Source: Phymorhynchus buccinoides
Lineage: Eukaryota; Mollusca; Gastropoda; Neogastropoda; Raphitomidae
Length of the DNA stretch: 64,000 nt
Assembly (NCBI GenBank): GCA_017654935.2
Contig: CM065704.1
Location: 22,597,937 to 22,661,936 of the forward strand
Direction of reading: 5' to 3'
A model generated the notes under the pieces. That model did no database searches, was not told the DNA's origin, and was given only the letters and a program-made list of their open reading frames with translations. Shown here in pieces: positions 10,537 to 24,095 of this stretch (the stretch's first letter is position 1; every line of letters begins with the position of its first letter). The position numbers were made by a program, and so were the translations under genes.

Positions 10537-11300
10537 AGCGCAACGCCCCATACCGGTAACGCCTAGTACAGGTAATGCCAAGTACCGGTAACGCTGAGTA
10601 CCGGTTTCGCCGGGTCCGTGAAATATATTTTTACTTTTGTGGCTGAAAACCCAATTTTTAGACCCCTACTACTTTCAAGGCCTACCGATCTCCAGGACCT
10701 TGACCGTGACCTTGATCGGTATGCAATCATCAGAACAACCGTAAGCCAAAGTACCTACATGCCAAGTTTGAAGTCCCTAAGACCAACGGTGTGGAGGTTA
10801 TAGCCCCTTAAATATTTTCGATTTTCAAGGTCATACACCAAGGTAAAGGTCACAACGGCAAGAATTTATGCGCGGATGCCTTCCTCTCATGGTGACATGC
10901 CACCACACAAAATTGGAAACGATTCGGTGAAGCGATTCGGGAGATATGTGTGGGACAGAAAACCCCAATTATTAGACCCCTACCACTTTCAAGGCATACC
11001 GATCTCCCTGACTTTGTCCTTGACCTTCAGTACGCCATCAGCAGAACGGCCATAAGGGAAAGTACCTCCATGCCAAGTTTGAAGACTCTAGGACCGGCGG
11101 TGTGGAAGTTATGGCCCCTTAACGGTTTTCGGTTTTCAAGGTCATACACCAAAGTCAAGGTCAGGGCGGCAAAAAGTTTTGCGCGGATGCCTTCCTCTCA
11201 TGGGGACACACAACCACACAACATTTGAAGTGATTCGGTCAAGCGGTTCGGGAGATCCTTGCGACAGACAGAAAAGAAGAACAAACAAACAAACAAAAAA
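10537..11300 (-). repeat. 'GACCTTGACC' module block, minus orientation
   Basis: Two consecutive modules related, on the opposite strand, to those at 40.2-42.5 kb. Shared phrases include CCCCTACCACTTTCAAGGC, GACCTTGACCGTGACCTTGA, CATGCCAAGTTTGAAG and GGTCATACACCAAGGTAAAG. The block ends in (AAAC)n near 11285. It sits inside LINE A together with the next repeats, so it arrived after that LINE. I see no functional ORF. Confidence 0.75.
10542..10605. repeat. 16-bp tandem repeat carrying ACCGGT
   Basis: Four head-to-tail units of 16 bp on the pattern AACGCCNAGTACCGGT, each ending in ACCGGT or ACAGGT. They stand at the edge of the module block, next to the LINE A break. Confidence 0.85.
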
Positions 11301-11480
11301 AGGACACAAACCTGAACGAAAACATACTCCTTTGCGATCGTAGATTGGCAAAGGACTAAAAGGAAAAACGAACTGAAAGCCTACTTAGTTAAACCAGAGA
11401 GGTTCTTAATCTGTGGTTCAACCATTGTAGCTCCGTTTTAATAAATCTGGGGATACACAACTAAAACAAAAAAAGTATTC
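11301..11480. other. Unassigned DNA inside nested insertion
   Basis: I see no gene or recognisable repeat in this short stretch between the module block and the C-rich low-complexity region. Confidence 0.4.
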
Positions 11481-11687
11481 ATTCTTCTCCATGAACACCC
11501 CCCACCGTACCCCACCCCCAACCATCCCCCGTCCCCCCTATACCCCCCTTGAACACCCTCCACCATCCCCTCCATCAGCCCCCCTCCCCCCCCCAGCCCC
11601 CCTCCCCCCCCAGTCCCCCTCCAGCCCCCCTCCCCCCTCCAGCCCCCGTCCTCCGCCCGGAGCAGGCACAGAGGCAGACAGACAGAC

Positions 11688-11736
<49 letters not shown>

Positions 11737-11739
11737 AAC

Positions 11740-11770
<31 letters not shown>

Positions 11771-11994
11771 CATAGACATACAGAGACATGAGACACACAG
11801 AGAGAGACAGACAGACAAATAGAGAGAGAGAGAGAGAGAGACAGACACAGAGAGAGAGAGAGACAGAGACAGACAGACAGCCACATGTGCGCACCCCACA
11901 CCCACCCCTGAAATGTAGGGGGGGGGGGGGGGGCACATCTTGACCTATCGCAGAAAGAGTGTTTCATAATCATTTTCACTTTGACCTCGCGCGC

Positions 11995-12029
<35 letters not shown>

Positions 12030-12030
12030 T
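11481..12030. repeat. C-rich and (AG)n low-complexity region
   Basis: CCCCTCC-type sequence at about 11500-11660 is followed by GACA and GAGA tracts to about 11880, a G-run near 11918-11934, and another AG run at 11997-12026. The ORFs of over 90 codons on both strands are compositional artefacts (Pro-rich or Ser-Leu-rich). Confidence 0.9.
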
Positions 12031-12120
12031 AGTACTTCTTCTTCTTCTAAGTTCTTCTTCTTCGGTCGTTCAGGCATGTTTCTGTCAATTACGAACGTAG
12101 ATGCATCATGCTGCTGTTAT
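12031..12120. repeat. Dispersed repeat, second copy of the 4190-4300 type
   Basis: TTCTTCTTC tracts precede a segment with TCAATTACGAACGTAGATGC, parallel to 4190-4300. The following 250 bp also carry, inverted, the TTCCAGAAGGTGGGGGAAC phrase seen near 4140. Confidence 0.6.
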
Positions 12121-12520
12121 GCGCCTAAGTAAGAATAATTAGGCCCAGCATGTCTGACTTCGGCTAGAGGAAATCTTTTTGAAAGTATTTCTTGAAAAAA
12201 GGCAGGAGAATGGACCGGAAAGGCAGAACGATAGTAGATAAGAGCATGCAAAGGGAAAAGGCAGAATCAAAGAGACTGACAGATTAGAGGTAGCTATAAG
12301 CATATAACTTCCAGAAGGTGGGGGAACTATTTGTACGGAAGACCCCCCCCCCCCCTCCCAGTATCCCTAGGGGGGGGGGAAGCTTGCTGCGTTCTACTCC
12401 CACCCCTTTGCATAGCTGCCACTGTGAACTACCCCACTAACGATAACTCTATCAGCCAGGCTCGCCGTAACTATTAAAACATCTTCCCCTTTTAGAGTCT
12501 TTGGTTATGTGTCAAGTGTT
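12121..12520. other. Unassigned repeat-like DNA
   Basis: No gene seen. It contains C-run and G-run homopolymers near 12343-12380 and the inverted match to 4139-4170. Confidence 0.4.
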
Positions 12521-12960
12521 GGTTGAAATTAGCGTCCTGCAAAATAAATCGGGTTATAGCGCGTGTTTATGAACGGATGCTGTTGAAATTTTGTACGACG
12601 ATAGTCACTATCCCTGGTCATGCATGTTCCAAATCTCCAAATGTCGGGTCTGGTTACGTCGCGGTTTGTGAAAACGTGAAGCGGTCTGTCGGCGCCCGTA
12701 TCTCCGGCATTTCTGAATCGATTCGCTTCCGGTTTGGCACACGGATAGTCATATTCCTGCCAAATTCGAAGGCAATCGGCCCAGAAATGCCGGAGATACG
12801 AGCGCCGAGACGCCGGCGGATGCGCGTTTCACGCATTTGCGAAACCGCGCAAATGATACGGCCACCTCGGTTGCTGTTGCCATCGCCCCGTTAGGGCTCA
12901 CAGCAAATTTGAAGCGATTCGGTCGAAAAACGGCGGAGTTATAAGGCCCGTTTTGTGTTT
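12521..12960 (+). repeat. Divergent module of the same general plan as the 40-kb array
   Basis: Its phrases are GGGTTATAGCGCGTGTTTAT, TTGAAATTTTGTACG, CGTATCTCCGGCATTTCTGA and GCGGAGTTATAAGGCCCG. They follow the same sequence of ideas as the 40-kb modules, but with different bases. An inner inverted repeat, GTATCTCCGGCATTTCTG against CAGAAATGCCGGAGATAC, spans about 12699-12799. The 123-codon ORF here has no recognisable domain and is probably incidental. Confidence 0.55.
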
Positions 12961-13015
12961 CACACACACACACACATACACACACACACACATGCACGCA
13001 CACACACGCACACGC

Positions 13016-13047
<32 letters not shown>
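12961..13047. repeat. (CA)n microsatellite
   Basis: An imperfect CA run ending the block inserted in LINE A. Confidence 0.95.
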
Positions 13048-13054
13048 TTGGCTT

Positions 13055-14706
13055 TTTACTATATGATTTCTCTAAAATTGCCAAATCTATTATTCAAACT
13101 GATAGATCAGCTGAAAACGATTTGAATAACTTATACCACTTTTCTGCTTCAAAGAACATTTCTTCGAACTTACCATAGCACCTTTAGCTGTATTTGAAGT
13201 ATATCACTATTTTGTTAATCTTAAGCAAAGCAGTTCCAGAGGACTAGACGGCATTGATGGAAACATTATGAAACTCTCGGCTCCTATCATTTCAGAATCG
13301 CTTACTTATATTTACAATTTATGTCTTTCTAAAAATAAGTTTCCGAAAGCATTTAAATCTGCTAAGATTATTTCTATATTCAAAGCAGGTGACAAATCTG
13401 ACCCAAGTAATTACAGGCCCATTTCCATCCTGTCCATTCTATCCAAACCTTTAGGAACACACATTTAAAAGCATATGATTAATCACTGTGATAACTTTTG
13501 TCTTTTCCATCCTTGCCAATCTGGTTTCAGAGCTAAACATTCTTGTCATACAGCCCTCACTACTCTTGTTAACAAATGGCTAACAAATATCAACAACAAT
13601 GAAATTACTGGAGTACTTATAGCTGATTTTATCAAAGCATTTGACGTTATATATCACTCACTTTTACTTAGAAAACTTAAATGGTATGTTTTTTCTTGTG
13701 ATGGATTGAACTAATGTAGTTTTTAGTTTTAGAAAGAAAACAGGTGGTGGCTATTAATGGTTCTGTGTCGTCGCCCAAACTGACTGAGTATGGTGTTCCT
13801 CAGGGCTCTGTTATATGACCTTTACTTTTATATTATTTATATTAACGATCTGCCTCTTTGAGAACTGTTTTCTGATGATACGACAATACACACAAACAAT
13901 TCTGACTATGGAACAATTATGCATACACTACAAAGCAATATCGATATACTGATCAAATGGGCAGAGCTAAAAATCACACGAGCCTTTATCCTTTGAAAAC
14001 GAAATTCATGATCAAAACAACAAGACAAAAACGTCAAAATATTTGTTTTATTTCTCCTCCTCTGTGCATAAATGGTACCAACATTGAAGAAGTTAGGAGT
14101 CACAATGTGCTTGGCGTTGTCATTGACAGCAATCGTTCATGGTCAGAACATAAAACTATGGTTTGTAAAACTGTGTCTAGGAAGATTTATCAATTGTCTA
14201 AGATAAAACACTTTTTAGACTTCCATTCTCGTAGAATGTTTTTCCACTCTTTCATTGAATCTCACATTAATTATACGTCAACTGTTTGAGACGGTGCTAG
14301 TGATAACATTTGAAAATCTCTTTCAAGTCTGCATAGACGTGCTTTAAAGCTAATCATGTTGAAATCTTCAAAACTTACAGCGACTGACTACTTAAGCGTG
14401 GATATATTACATTTTCACTTAAAACTTAAACAGAACAAACCAGTCTTTATGTTTAAAATGTTATCGGGACATGCCCCACAGTCGCTTATAAATAAGTTTG
14501 TTGTCAATGATCAGCACCATGTACACAAAATTATTCTCCCACTACCAAGAATCGATTTATTTAAGACAAGTTTGATTTATTCTGACGGAACTCTGTGGAA
14601 CACCATCTTGGCCAGTTTTAAAATTGAAACAACATTAGGCCTATTAAGTTTAAAACAGATTTATAAAAAATATCTCCTAACCAATTTCACCAGTTCTTTG
14701 CAATAA
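13055..14706 (+). mobile_element. LINE A, 3' segment: reverse transcriptase, degraded
   Basis: The LINE A reading trail resumes here. RT motifs appear in order across several frames: KQSSSRGLDGIDG, FKAGDKSDPSNYRPISIL, QSGFRAKHSCHTAL, then a motif A relic LIADFIKAFD, then GVPQGSV (motif B), then FSDDTT (motif C). The C-terminal region ends with LPRIDLFKTSL, YSDGTLWNTI and a stop near 14706. The order and spacing are those of a jockey/CR1-group non-LTR RT. At least four frameshifts or stops show it is inactive. About 2.5 kb of unrelated repeats split it from its endonuclease part at 9879-10536. Confidence 0.8.
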
Positions 14707-16225
<1,519 letters not shown>

Positions 16226-16491
16226 CGTTCATGAAACGTAGTGGCGCTCTGAGGATTTCAGGACACATTCACACAAAATTCGTCACTTTGTCTTTTGTTA
16301 AAGCTAACCCGTTAGATATAGGAAGACACTTTATGAAGCAGAACAAAGCGCAAGGGACTTGTGAACAACTTGTATTCTCATGAAACTATCAAACTGTTGA
16401 TAATTTCGGAAAAGCAATCACTTTTGTGAGTTTCATCAAAGATTATGCAACACGACAAAATCCTCAGTTCGTGTTCTGCTTTGTCTAAATG
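16226..16491 (+). repeat. Left inverted repeat flanking element 1
   Basis: About 265 bp that is over 90% identical, by eye, to the reverse complement of 24729-24999. Examples of shared blocks are CATGAAACGTAGTGGCGCTC, GATATAGGAAGACACTTTAT and AATCCTCAGTTCGTGTTCTG. Its inner edge touches the first recognisable codons of element 1, and its outer edge is lost in a TC microsatellite. It may be a terminal inverted repeat of a DNA transposon. The alternative is two independent insertions of one short repeat. Confidence 0.8.
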
Positions 16492-16790
16492 ATGATCGGT
16501 GACTTCCACGAAGACGTTGGACAAGTGACATCCCAAGCTTTGCTGGACAACCCAGTTGTGCATCAGATACTTGACCTTTGGGATGAATATCTTCAACATC
16601 TGCGTCATGACAACGGGGATCTGTCAGCATTTTGGATGACCTATGTTGACATGGTTGAGGATATTTTGCTGGGCCTTCCGCGACCATCTCGGGAAGGAAA
16701 CTGGGACTTGCATCTACACGCAATTCTTTCCATGATCCCGTGGTGCTTCTCGTACGATAAACTGAAATACGCACAATTTCTTCCTATGTA
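16489..16790 (+). pseudogene. Element 1 (FEN-like/CXC family), segment 1
   Basis: The open frame encodes LDLWDEYLQHL, SAFWMTYVDMVEDIL, REGNWDLHLHAILSMIPWCF and KYAQFLPMY. The last two blocks match in plan the RTGNWKLHLRCLQQMLPF and YTKSVYIYL region of element 2 (about 37050-37150), so this is the same architecture about two-thirds of the way through that core. Everything N-terminal is missing, because the left inverted repeat abuts it directly. The segment is cut after LPMY by an L2 3'UTR insertion and resumes at 17219. Family recognition rests on my memory of multicopy metazoan proteins with these blocks; no formal name is claimed. Confidence 0.7.
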
Positions 16791-17218
<428 letters not shown>

Positions 17219-18535
17219 TGCTGAAATGACCAATTTAGCAACAGACCATCCTGAGGTCTATGAAGAGTTTCAGAAGGGCAACTTCTCTGTGCAGCTTGCA
17301 GCAGGAAACCCATTTGGACGCATTCCTGTGGACCAGACCACTGAAGTGACGGTGAACAAGGACACAAACTGTAGGAGGCACAGCCCGATTCAGTTTAAAG
17401 ACTGGAGCAGTGAGTCGATACTACCTCACCGCAGAATACAGAAGTGAATTCCTGACAAGGCTGATAAACATGGTTCACTTGAGCAAGCATGGATTTGAGC
17501 ATCCTGAACTTCAGAACTCTAATGAAAGATGAACAAGCTGTCAGTGCTGTTGTTGAGACGCTTACAAGCTGGGTCAATCCCTTTGAAGCCAATGTGGACC
17601 TCATCATTATCTCCACTGGCGCTACTGCCCCAAGCGATGTCGCTGAAGACAGTAGAGAGGCACACGCAAAAGGAGAACATGCCTACGCAACATTCAAGAC
17701 CGAGAGACTAGAATCAAATCCACCCACAAAGACGTTTCATGCCCCAATGAAGAAATGTCAGATCAAAACATTTGCAACAGCCACCAAGATGAAACAAATC
17801 AAATGTATGGATGGTCGTTCTGTTATATTGAAAGCTGACAGAGCACTGTTTGGTCGCATGATCGTGATGGGGCAGTGCCGTGATATCAACATGAAAGACA
17901 TGCTGTGCCATCCACTTGGGCCTCTTCCATGGTCTCTGACCACCCCTGATGGCAGTTTGTGAAAAACAAACAAGGCAGCACTGGCTACAAGCATCAAGAA
18001 AAACATCCCACTGGCTGACGCTGTGCCTGCCCAATCAGCAACGATCATCGATGGCATGGCCCTTGTACAACGCTTGACCCCTGTACAACGCTTGACCCCT
18101 GATGCCCAGCAGACCACCTTTGATGACATCGCAGAACAGATCTTCGCCATGGCCATGAAGGAGGCTTCATTTAGCAGAAAGGTTGACATCGTGTTTGACA
18201 CGTACCGAGAAAAGTCCATCAAATACACAGAGAGAACCAACAGGGGTGCAGAACTCGGCCTGAAGGTACAAGACGTGACACCAGGACAGATGATCAAACA
18301 GTGGCGAAGGTTCTTGACGCAAGATGCAAACAAAACCAGCTTGATCAAATTTCTCGCCAATGAGTGGCAAGGAGAGAAGTACAAACAGAAGCTTGCACGG
18401 ATGAAGAAAGTTCTGTACATCACTTGTGAGGATGTTTGCTTCCACATTACTGGACTCCGATGCCGTGAAGTTCTTGAGCTGCAGTGTTTCCAGGAAGAGG
18501 CTGATGGTCGCCTGTTGCTGCATGCTATGCACTAA
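17219..18535 (+). pseudogene. Element 1, segment 2: core end and FEN-like nuclease, first half
   Basis: The trail continues with AEMTNLATDHPEVYEEF, GNPFGRIPVDQTTEVTVNKD, SEFLTRLINMVHLSKHGF and WVNPFEANVDLI, over at least two frameshifts (near 17375 and 17520). It then runs in a single frame to LLLHAMH. A TGA at 17960-17962 lies where GSL is followed by KTNKAAL; CGA to TGA would explain it. The FEN/PIN-type acidic positions seen are IIDG (near 18047), IVFDTY (near 18190) and QEEADGR (near 18495). An 18-bp tandem duplication at 18064-18099 repeats VQRLTP. The nuclease is cut after its third acidic motif by a LINE. Confidence 0.75.
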
Positions 18536-18540
18536 TAACA

Positions 18541-21500
18541 GTAAAGCAAGAGATGTGGTAATAAACATGACAAACAAGTTAGAGTTAACAGACATCTGGA
18601 GGGAATTAAATCCAGATATGCTTCGCTATACCTGGAGAAGGACCAACCCTATTAAACAGAGCCGCATAGATTTTTTTCTTAATTTCAGATCATTTAATTA
18701 GCAATGTTAGTGATGCTAACATTTTGTATGGTTACAGAAGTGATAATTCTATCATTGTAACTCAGTTCACCTTTAAAGCGCAAGAAAGATCAAAACCATT
18801 ATGGAAATTTAACTCACTATTATTGAAGGATCATACATATGTGATGCAGCACAGGAAAACCAGGCTAATGTCGTAAATGATCACTTTTGACTTATTCATA
18901 TTTTCAGAAAGGCCAGAGACAACAGATTAACATGCAAAAAACAGAATTCATCTATCTCTAATAGTTTATTTTGAACTATTTTTCAATCAATCAAATCTCT
19001 CTCTCTTTCTCTCTTTTTCTCTTTCTTTCTCTCTCTCTTTCTCTCTCTTGTGGCTGGCCGACTTTAGCTGGGTATTCACATATGTAAAACTTATTAATGA
19101 CACAATTGAAGAAGTAAAAGAGCAATACGCAGCACTACCCTACAGTCGGGAAAATATTCATCTTGTTCCAAATGATCAAATTGAGTTTACAATTTCAGAC
19201 CAACTGTTTCTAGATACATTGTTAATGAAGATTAGAGACAAATCTGTTACATATAGCATACACACATTGTTAATGAAGATTAGAGACAAATCTGTTACAT
19301 ATAGCATACACACATTGTTAATGAAGATTAGAGACAAATCTGTTACATATAGCATACACAAGAAAAAGAATGAAAGACAAAGGGAAGAAACGTTAGAGCA
19401 AGAAATACAGGAATTGGAAAAAAGAATAAAGAAAACGAACGATTTTATCTTTTAGAGGACAAGAAATCGGAACTAGTAGAAATTAGAAAAACGAAAATGG
19501 AAGGAATCCTCCTAAGATCAAAAGCAAGGTGGGCATTATATGGGGAAAAGGTAAATCAATATTTTTGCTCTCTTGAAAAAAGACACTTTGTCAGTAGACA
19601 AAAGCTAAAAGTAGTAACAGAGGACGGTCGTACATTGTCAGAAAGAGATGATATGCTTAAAGAAACTAGATTATATTACAAAAAAATTTATGAAGCAAAA
19701 GAAACGCTAAACATACCACCAAATTATATATCTGATCTACCAAAATTAAGCAAAGATGAGTCTGACGCACTGGAAGGAAAAATAACCAGAGAAGAAGCAT
19801 CAAAAGCACTGAATAACATGAAAAAAGACAAAAGCCCAGGTAGTGACGGTTTTACCACTAACTTTTTCAAATTTTTCTGGAAGCAACTCGCAGATTTTAT
19901 TGTTCGATCACTAAATGAAAGCTTCAATCACTCAAAAAGAAGGGGTTATAATTTGTTTACCAAAGGGGGATAAACCAAGAGAATATTTGAAAAATTGGCG
20001 ACCAATTACCCTCTTAAATGTTACCTACAAAATTGGATCTAGTTGCATAGCAAACAGAATAAAACATGTTCTACCAAAATTAATTCACGAAGACCAAACA
20101 GGATTCATAGCTGGAAGATACATTGGTGACAACATACGTATTATATGTGACTTAATTCATTATCTTCAAAAAAGAAATTTACCTGGACTTTTGGTCTCAA
20201 TTGACTTCGAGAAGGCATTTGACTCAGTAAATTGGAAATATATGCAAAATGTCTTAGAAATGTTTGGCTTTGGGAAGGATATAGGCCAATGGTAAATACG
20301 TTTTATTATGATATCAAATCTTATGTTGTAGTAAATGGGAAATTATCACAAAGGTTTCCCGTAGGGCGGGGTTGTAGGCAGGGGGATCCGATTTCACCTT
20401 ATTTGTTTGTACTTTGTGCAGAACTATTAGCTTCAAAAATTCGTGACGATAAAGACATAAAAGGAATACAGATAACTGACTCAGAATTTAAAATTACCCA
20501 GTTTGCCGATGACACATCATTTATGTTGGAGGGTGACGAAAAATCATATGAAAAACTGTTTTTGACGCTTGACGAATTTGAAGAAATATCTGGCCTAAAA
20601 CTTAACTTTGAAAAAACTATCAATGTATGATTAGGCTGCAAAAAGAACTCAAATGTCGAATATTTACGAAATAAAAAAATGAAATGGAATCCGCCTAAGT
20701 TCAAAATCCTAAGACTCTGGCTAACAAATGATCTATTAAATATAACTGAAATTAACATGGTTGACAAAATGTATGAAGTCAAAACATTGTTTAAAATTTG
20801 GTCAAAAAGAACATGTACCCCTTTAGGTAAGGTAGCTGTTTTAAAATCTTTAGTTCTTTCAAAATTAATTTATTTATGGATATTACTACCGAATCCACCA
20901 GACAGTGAAATACAGAAGCTACAAAAATTATGCTTCGAATTTGTATGGGATAAAAAACCTGATAAGATCAAACGAATTCTCTCAATTCATGACATTGGAA
21001 ATGGAGGCATAGGAATCCCAAACATACAAGCATACATTCAAGCACTAAAATTGTCATGGCTAAAAAAACTACTTACATGCGACAAAAAATGGAAGAAAAT
21101 AATACACAATTTAGATTCTGATATATTAAATTTCAGCAACTTTGGACCAAAAAAGTTTATACATAATAATGCATTCCATTGTTTTTGGACGGACGTATTC
21201 AAGGCATATGATAAACTAAGCTTAAATGTTAAATTAAAAGACCAGAGATAAATTTATTCTGAACCTATATTTTACAATGACAAGTTTCAAATAAATGACA
21301 GTTATTTTTGCTATAAGTCATGGATAAGAAAAGGAATATATTTTGTGCAAGATTTATTGAAAGACAATGGAAACTTTTTAACATTTAGGGATTTTTCGCA
21401 GAAGAATGGAATAATTGTAAATTTTCTTAGTTATCTAAGCTGTGTTCAATCTGTTCAAAACTATATGAGACTAAGAAATATTACTTGCGAAAACAAAGAA

Positions 21501-22376
21501 AAAAATGAACATGCAAAAGCATTGAAAATTATATTTAGCGTGACGAAAGGAAGTAAAGTGTATTATAACTTAATTTTTAGAGCAGAATGAAATTTACGAT
21601 ATACACGCTTTTATGAAGTGGGAAAGAAAAGGACGTAATTATTGATTGGGAAAAAGTCTTGAAAAAAGTAAGAAAAATTAAAGAAATAAAATTTAGATGG
21701 TTTCAACTTAAAATATGTCATAGGAACCTCGTAACAAACTGCACTTTGAAAAGAATGAGAATCATTGATCACGAAAAATGTAACTTTTGTAATGAGGAAA
21801 TAGATACTATTCAACACTATGTATGGTATTGTGAATACTCCCAACTGTTTTGGATGGATTTAGAAAGAATGTTCAAAAACAAGTGCTCAAACTGTGAAAG
21901 ACTAATGCTAACTGCCGAACTGGTTTTATTTGGTGAAGACAGTCGGACAATGACAGATCAAACGTTCGATCTGATAATAGTAATTGCCAAGTATTTTGTA
22001 TATCAATGTAGAATAAATAAAATAAAACCGAATATTCAGAACTTTAGAAATGAACTAATGAAACAATACACCGTAGAAAAATGTACGCATGTAATGGAAA
22101 TGCGCCTTGATGATTTCAAAAGAAAGTGGTTGCCTTACTTAAAATTGATACCTACGTCGACCTAATTATTACTATGTTTCTTATTTAATTAAGTCGGTGT
22201 AAAATATTGTACATGGTGTTTAGTCCACTGCATTTGGTTTGGAAATGTTGAAGTTGAATTTTGTAAAACCACTGTATAAAAATATTCCAGTAATGTTATT
22301 TCACTATTGTTATAGCACAGTTCAAAAGTTTTTCCTTTTTTCATAATGATGTATATGTATTTTCTTATTATACATT
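18541..22376 (+). mobile_element. L1/Tx1-type LINE, 5'-truncated, inserted in element 1
   Basis: It starts in the end of the endonuclease (LTDIWRELNP, YTWRRTNPIKQSRIDFF). The linker is Lys/Glu-rich, predicted coiled coil. RT then follows: KNWRPITLLN, EDQTGFIAGRYIGDN, LVSIDFEKAFDSVNW (motif A), GCRQGDPISPYLF (motif B) and FADDTSF (motif C). The C-terminal part has LGKVAVLKSLVLSKLIY and a CCHC-like CNFCNEE...HYVWYC. This order is typical of the L1/Tx1 group. At least six frameshifts or stops make it inactive. The coding trail ends at 22165, with AT-rich 3'UTR to about 22376. Only about 60 bp before the insert and about 60 bp after its tail separate it from element 1 codons. Confidence 0.85.
19216..19359 (+). 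repeat. Three 48-bp tandem repeats in the LINE linker
   Basis: Three identical copies of 48 bp encode TLLMKIRDKSVTYSIH three times in frame within the Lys-rich linker. Perfect identity means a very recent expansion, or an assembly or read artefact. Confidence 0.95.
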
Positions 22377-22378
22377 AT

Positions 22379-22446
<68 letters not shown>

Positions 22447-22476
22447 TTATTCTTATTCTTATTATTATTATTCTTC

Positions 22477-22533
<57 letters not shown>

Positions 22534-22620
22534 TATTTATATTATTGTTATTATCATTATTATTATTGTTGTTATTATGGATATTATTATTATATATTTG
22601 TTGCTGTTGTTGTCACCCTT
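22377..22620. repeat. (TAG)n-(TTA)n microsatellite
   Basis: A TAG trinucleotide run, about 22378-22446, passes into TTA repeats with C and G interruptions to about 22600. It follows the L1/Tx1-type 3'UTR and may be its expanded tail. Confidence 0.95.
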
Positions 22621-22737
22621 TTTTTCTTTCCTTTCTTTCTCTTTCTCACCTGTATCAGAAAAAACACCTTGTTGATTGTAACGTTCATTTAAGGAAAAGA
22701 GAACCTTCATTGCAAGGGGAAAAACAAAAAAAAAACT

Positions 22738-23532
22738 CTGATGACACAGACGTCTTTGTTCTGAACCTGGCCTTTGCTGAGACCATCAGGGCACGTTTGT
22801 TCTAGAAAACTGGGACACATACCCGTACTCACCTGTTGGACATCAACAAGATCACTGGATGTGTGTAAGGCTCTTATCGGGATGCATGCGTACACAGGCT
22901 GTGACACTGTGAGTGCTTTCGCGGGCAAAGGCAAGCTGAATGCCTTGAAAATCTTGAAAGGAGATGAAGACGTGAAGCGAGCCTTCCTTGAACTGGGTGA
23001 AAGCTGGGAGTTGACAGGAGAACTCTTTCAACGCCTAGAAAGGTTCACATGCATCTGGTATTCGACACAAGGACCAAGTGATGTGAATGATCTACGATAC
23101 CACATGAATTGTGCAAAGAATGGTGAGATTGAATCTCATCAGCTTCCACCGTGCAAAGACTGCCTTCTGAAACATGCAAAGCGAGCCAACTTCCAGGCAG
23201 GACTGTGGCAACGGAGCTTGTCTCATGATCCCGATGCTCCAGATCCAACGCAGAGTGGATGGAAGGTGGAAAACCAAAATGGAACAGACGTCTTAGTTGT
23301 GGACTGGATGGACGTCAGGCCCGCGCCTGAAGCAGTCATTGAACTTCTTGCCTGCAAATGGACAAGGGCATGCACTGCCTTGGAATGTACGTGCATTCAA
23401 CATGGTCTGAAATGTTCCGACATGTGCAAACTGAAGGAGTGTGATAACCAGCCTGTGGATGATGATCTGTAGGATATGCCAGAGCTTGCAGACGATGATG
23501 ACTTTGACAATGACCTGTTCTTTGATGAATAA
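22738..23532 (+). pseudogene. Element 1, segment 3: FEN-like nuclease second half and CXC region
   Basis: It resumes after the LINE with DDTDVFVLNLAF (fourth acidic motif), a frameshift near 22800, then IGMHAYTGCDTVSAFAGKGK. That last block is the helix-hairpin-helix-like GCD motif, the fifth acidic site. Then come ESHQLPPCKDCLLKH, ANFQAGLWQRSL and SGWKVENQNG. A Cys-rich tail follows: LLACKW, ACTALECTCIQHGLKC and MCKLKECDNQ, a tesmin/TSO1 CXC-like pattern. An in-frame TAG at 23470-23472 precedes an acidic end, DMPELADDDDFDNDLFFDE, and TAATAA. AATAAA at about 23530 could be its polyadenylation signal. With segments 1 and 2 this makes one gene of plan core-nuclease-CXC. Confidence 0.78.
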
Positions 23533-23843
23533 TAAATTGATGCAAACATCTCAGCTGGAAACTGAAAGACATTTTCTTCTTTTCTGTACGTTCAGTTGGA
23601 CAAGTTAGTCCTGTTACAAGTGAGGACTAAGAGAACAGTGTCATGTTTGTTCAAGCCAGTGACAAGTGGACATGTGCTGTGTGCTAAATATGTGGCAATG
23701 CTGTTTTTAATGACACTTGTAATTATGATAATGCTTGCAGTGTTTGTCCTATTATTTTTATCTGGAACAGTTAAGCAGATAAAATTGCACGGAATAACTG
23801 CAAACAATGCCAAGAGTCTTGGTGGCAGAGGGATGGGAGTATT

Positions 23844-23874
<31 letters not shown>

Positions 23875-23878
23875 GCGT

Positions 23879-23933
<55 letters not shown>

Positions 23934-24095
23934 CATCATGTATATAATTGTGTATATATTCTATTTCATCTTTGTATTATCTTATAATACCCCTATTATC
24001 TTTATGTACGTATACTACGGGCATAGTTGAATTTGTGAGGGAGCGCTATACAAGTTCACTTCATTATCATCATCATCATCATCATCATCATTTAG
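23533..24095 (+). mobile_element. Element 1 3' flank with another L2-type tail
   Basis: The first 300 bp show nothing recognisable. A (GT)n run at about 23845-23931 then leads to AT-rich DNA and the tail GAGCGCTATACAAGTTCAC with (ATC)n at about 24060-24092. The GT tract followed by GCGCTATA and a trinucleotide tail mirrors the L2 3'UTR at 16791-17218, so a 5'-truncated insertion is likely, with its 5' limit uncertain. Confidence 0.55.

Noticed and set aside
11438..11979. Pro-rich and Ser-Leu-rich ORFs of 90-166 codons
   Set aside because: They are compositional artefacts of C-rich and AG-repeat DNA, with overlapping ORFs in all frames.
12001..12120. Possible tRNA-derived SINE head
   Set aside because: I could not find A-box and B-box promoter motifs at proper spacing, so it is listed only as a dispersed repeat.
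12523..12894. 123-codon ORF with Arg-rich end
   Set aside because: No domain is recognisable. It overlaps an inner inverted repeat and a module-type repeat, so it is more likely incidental.
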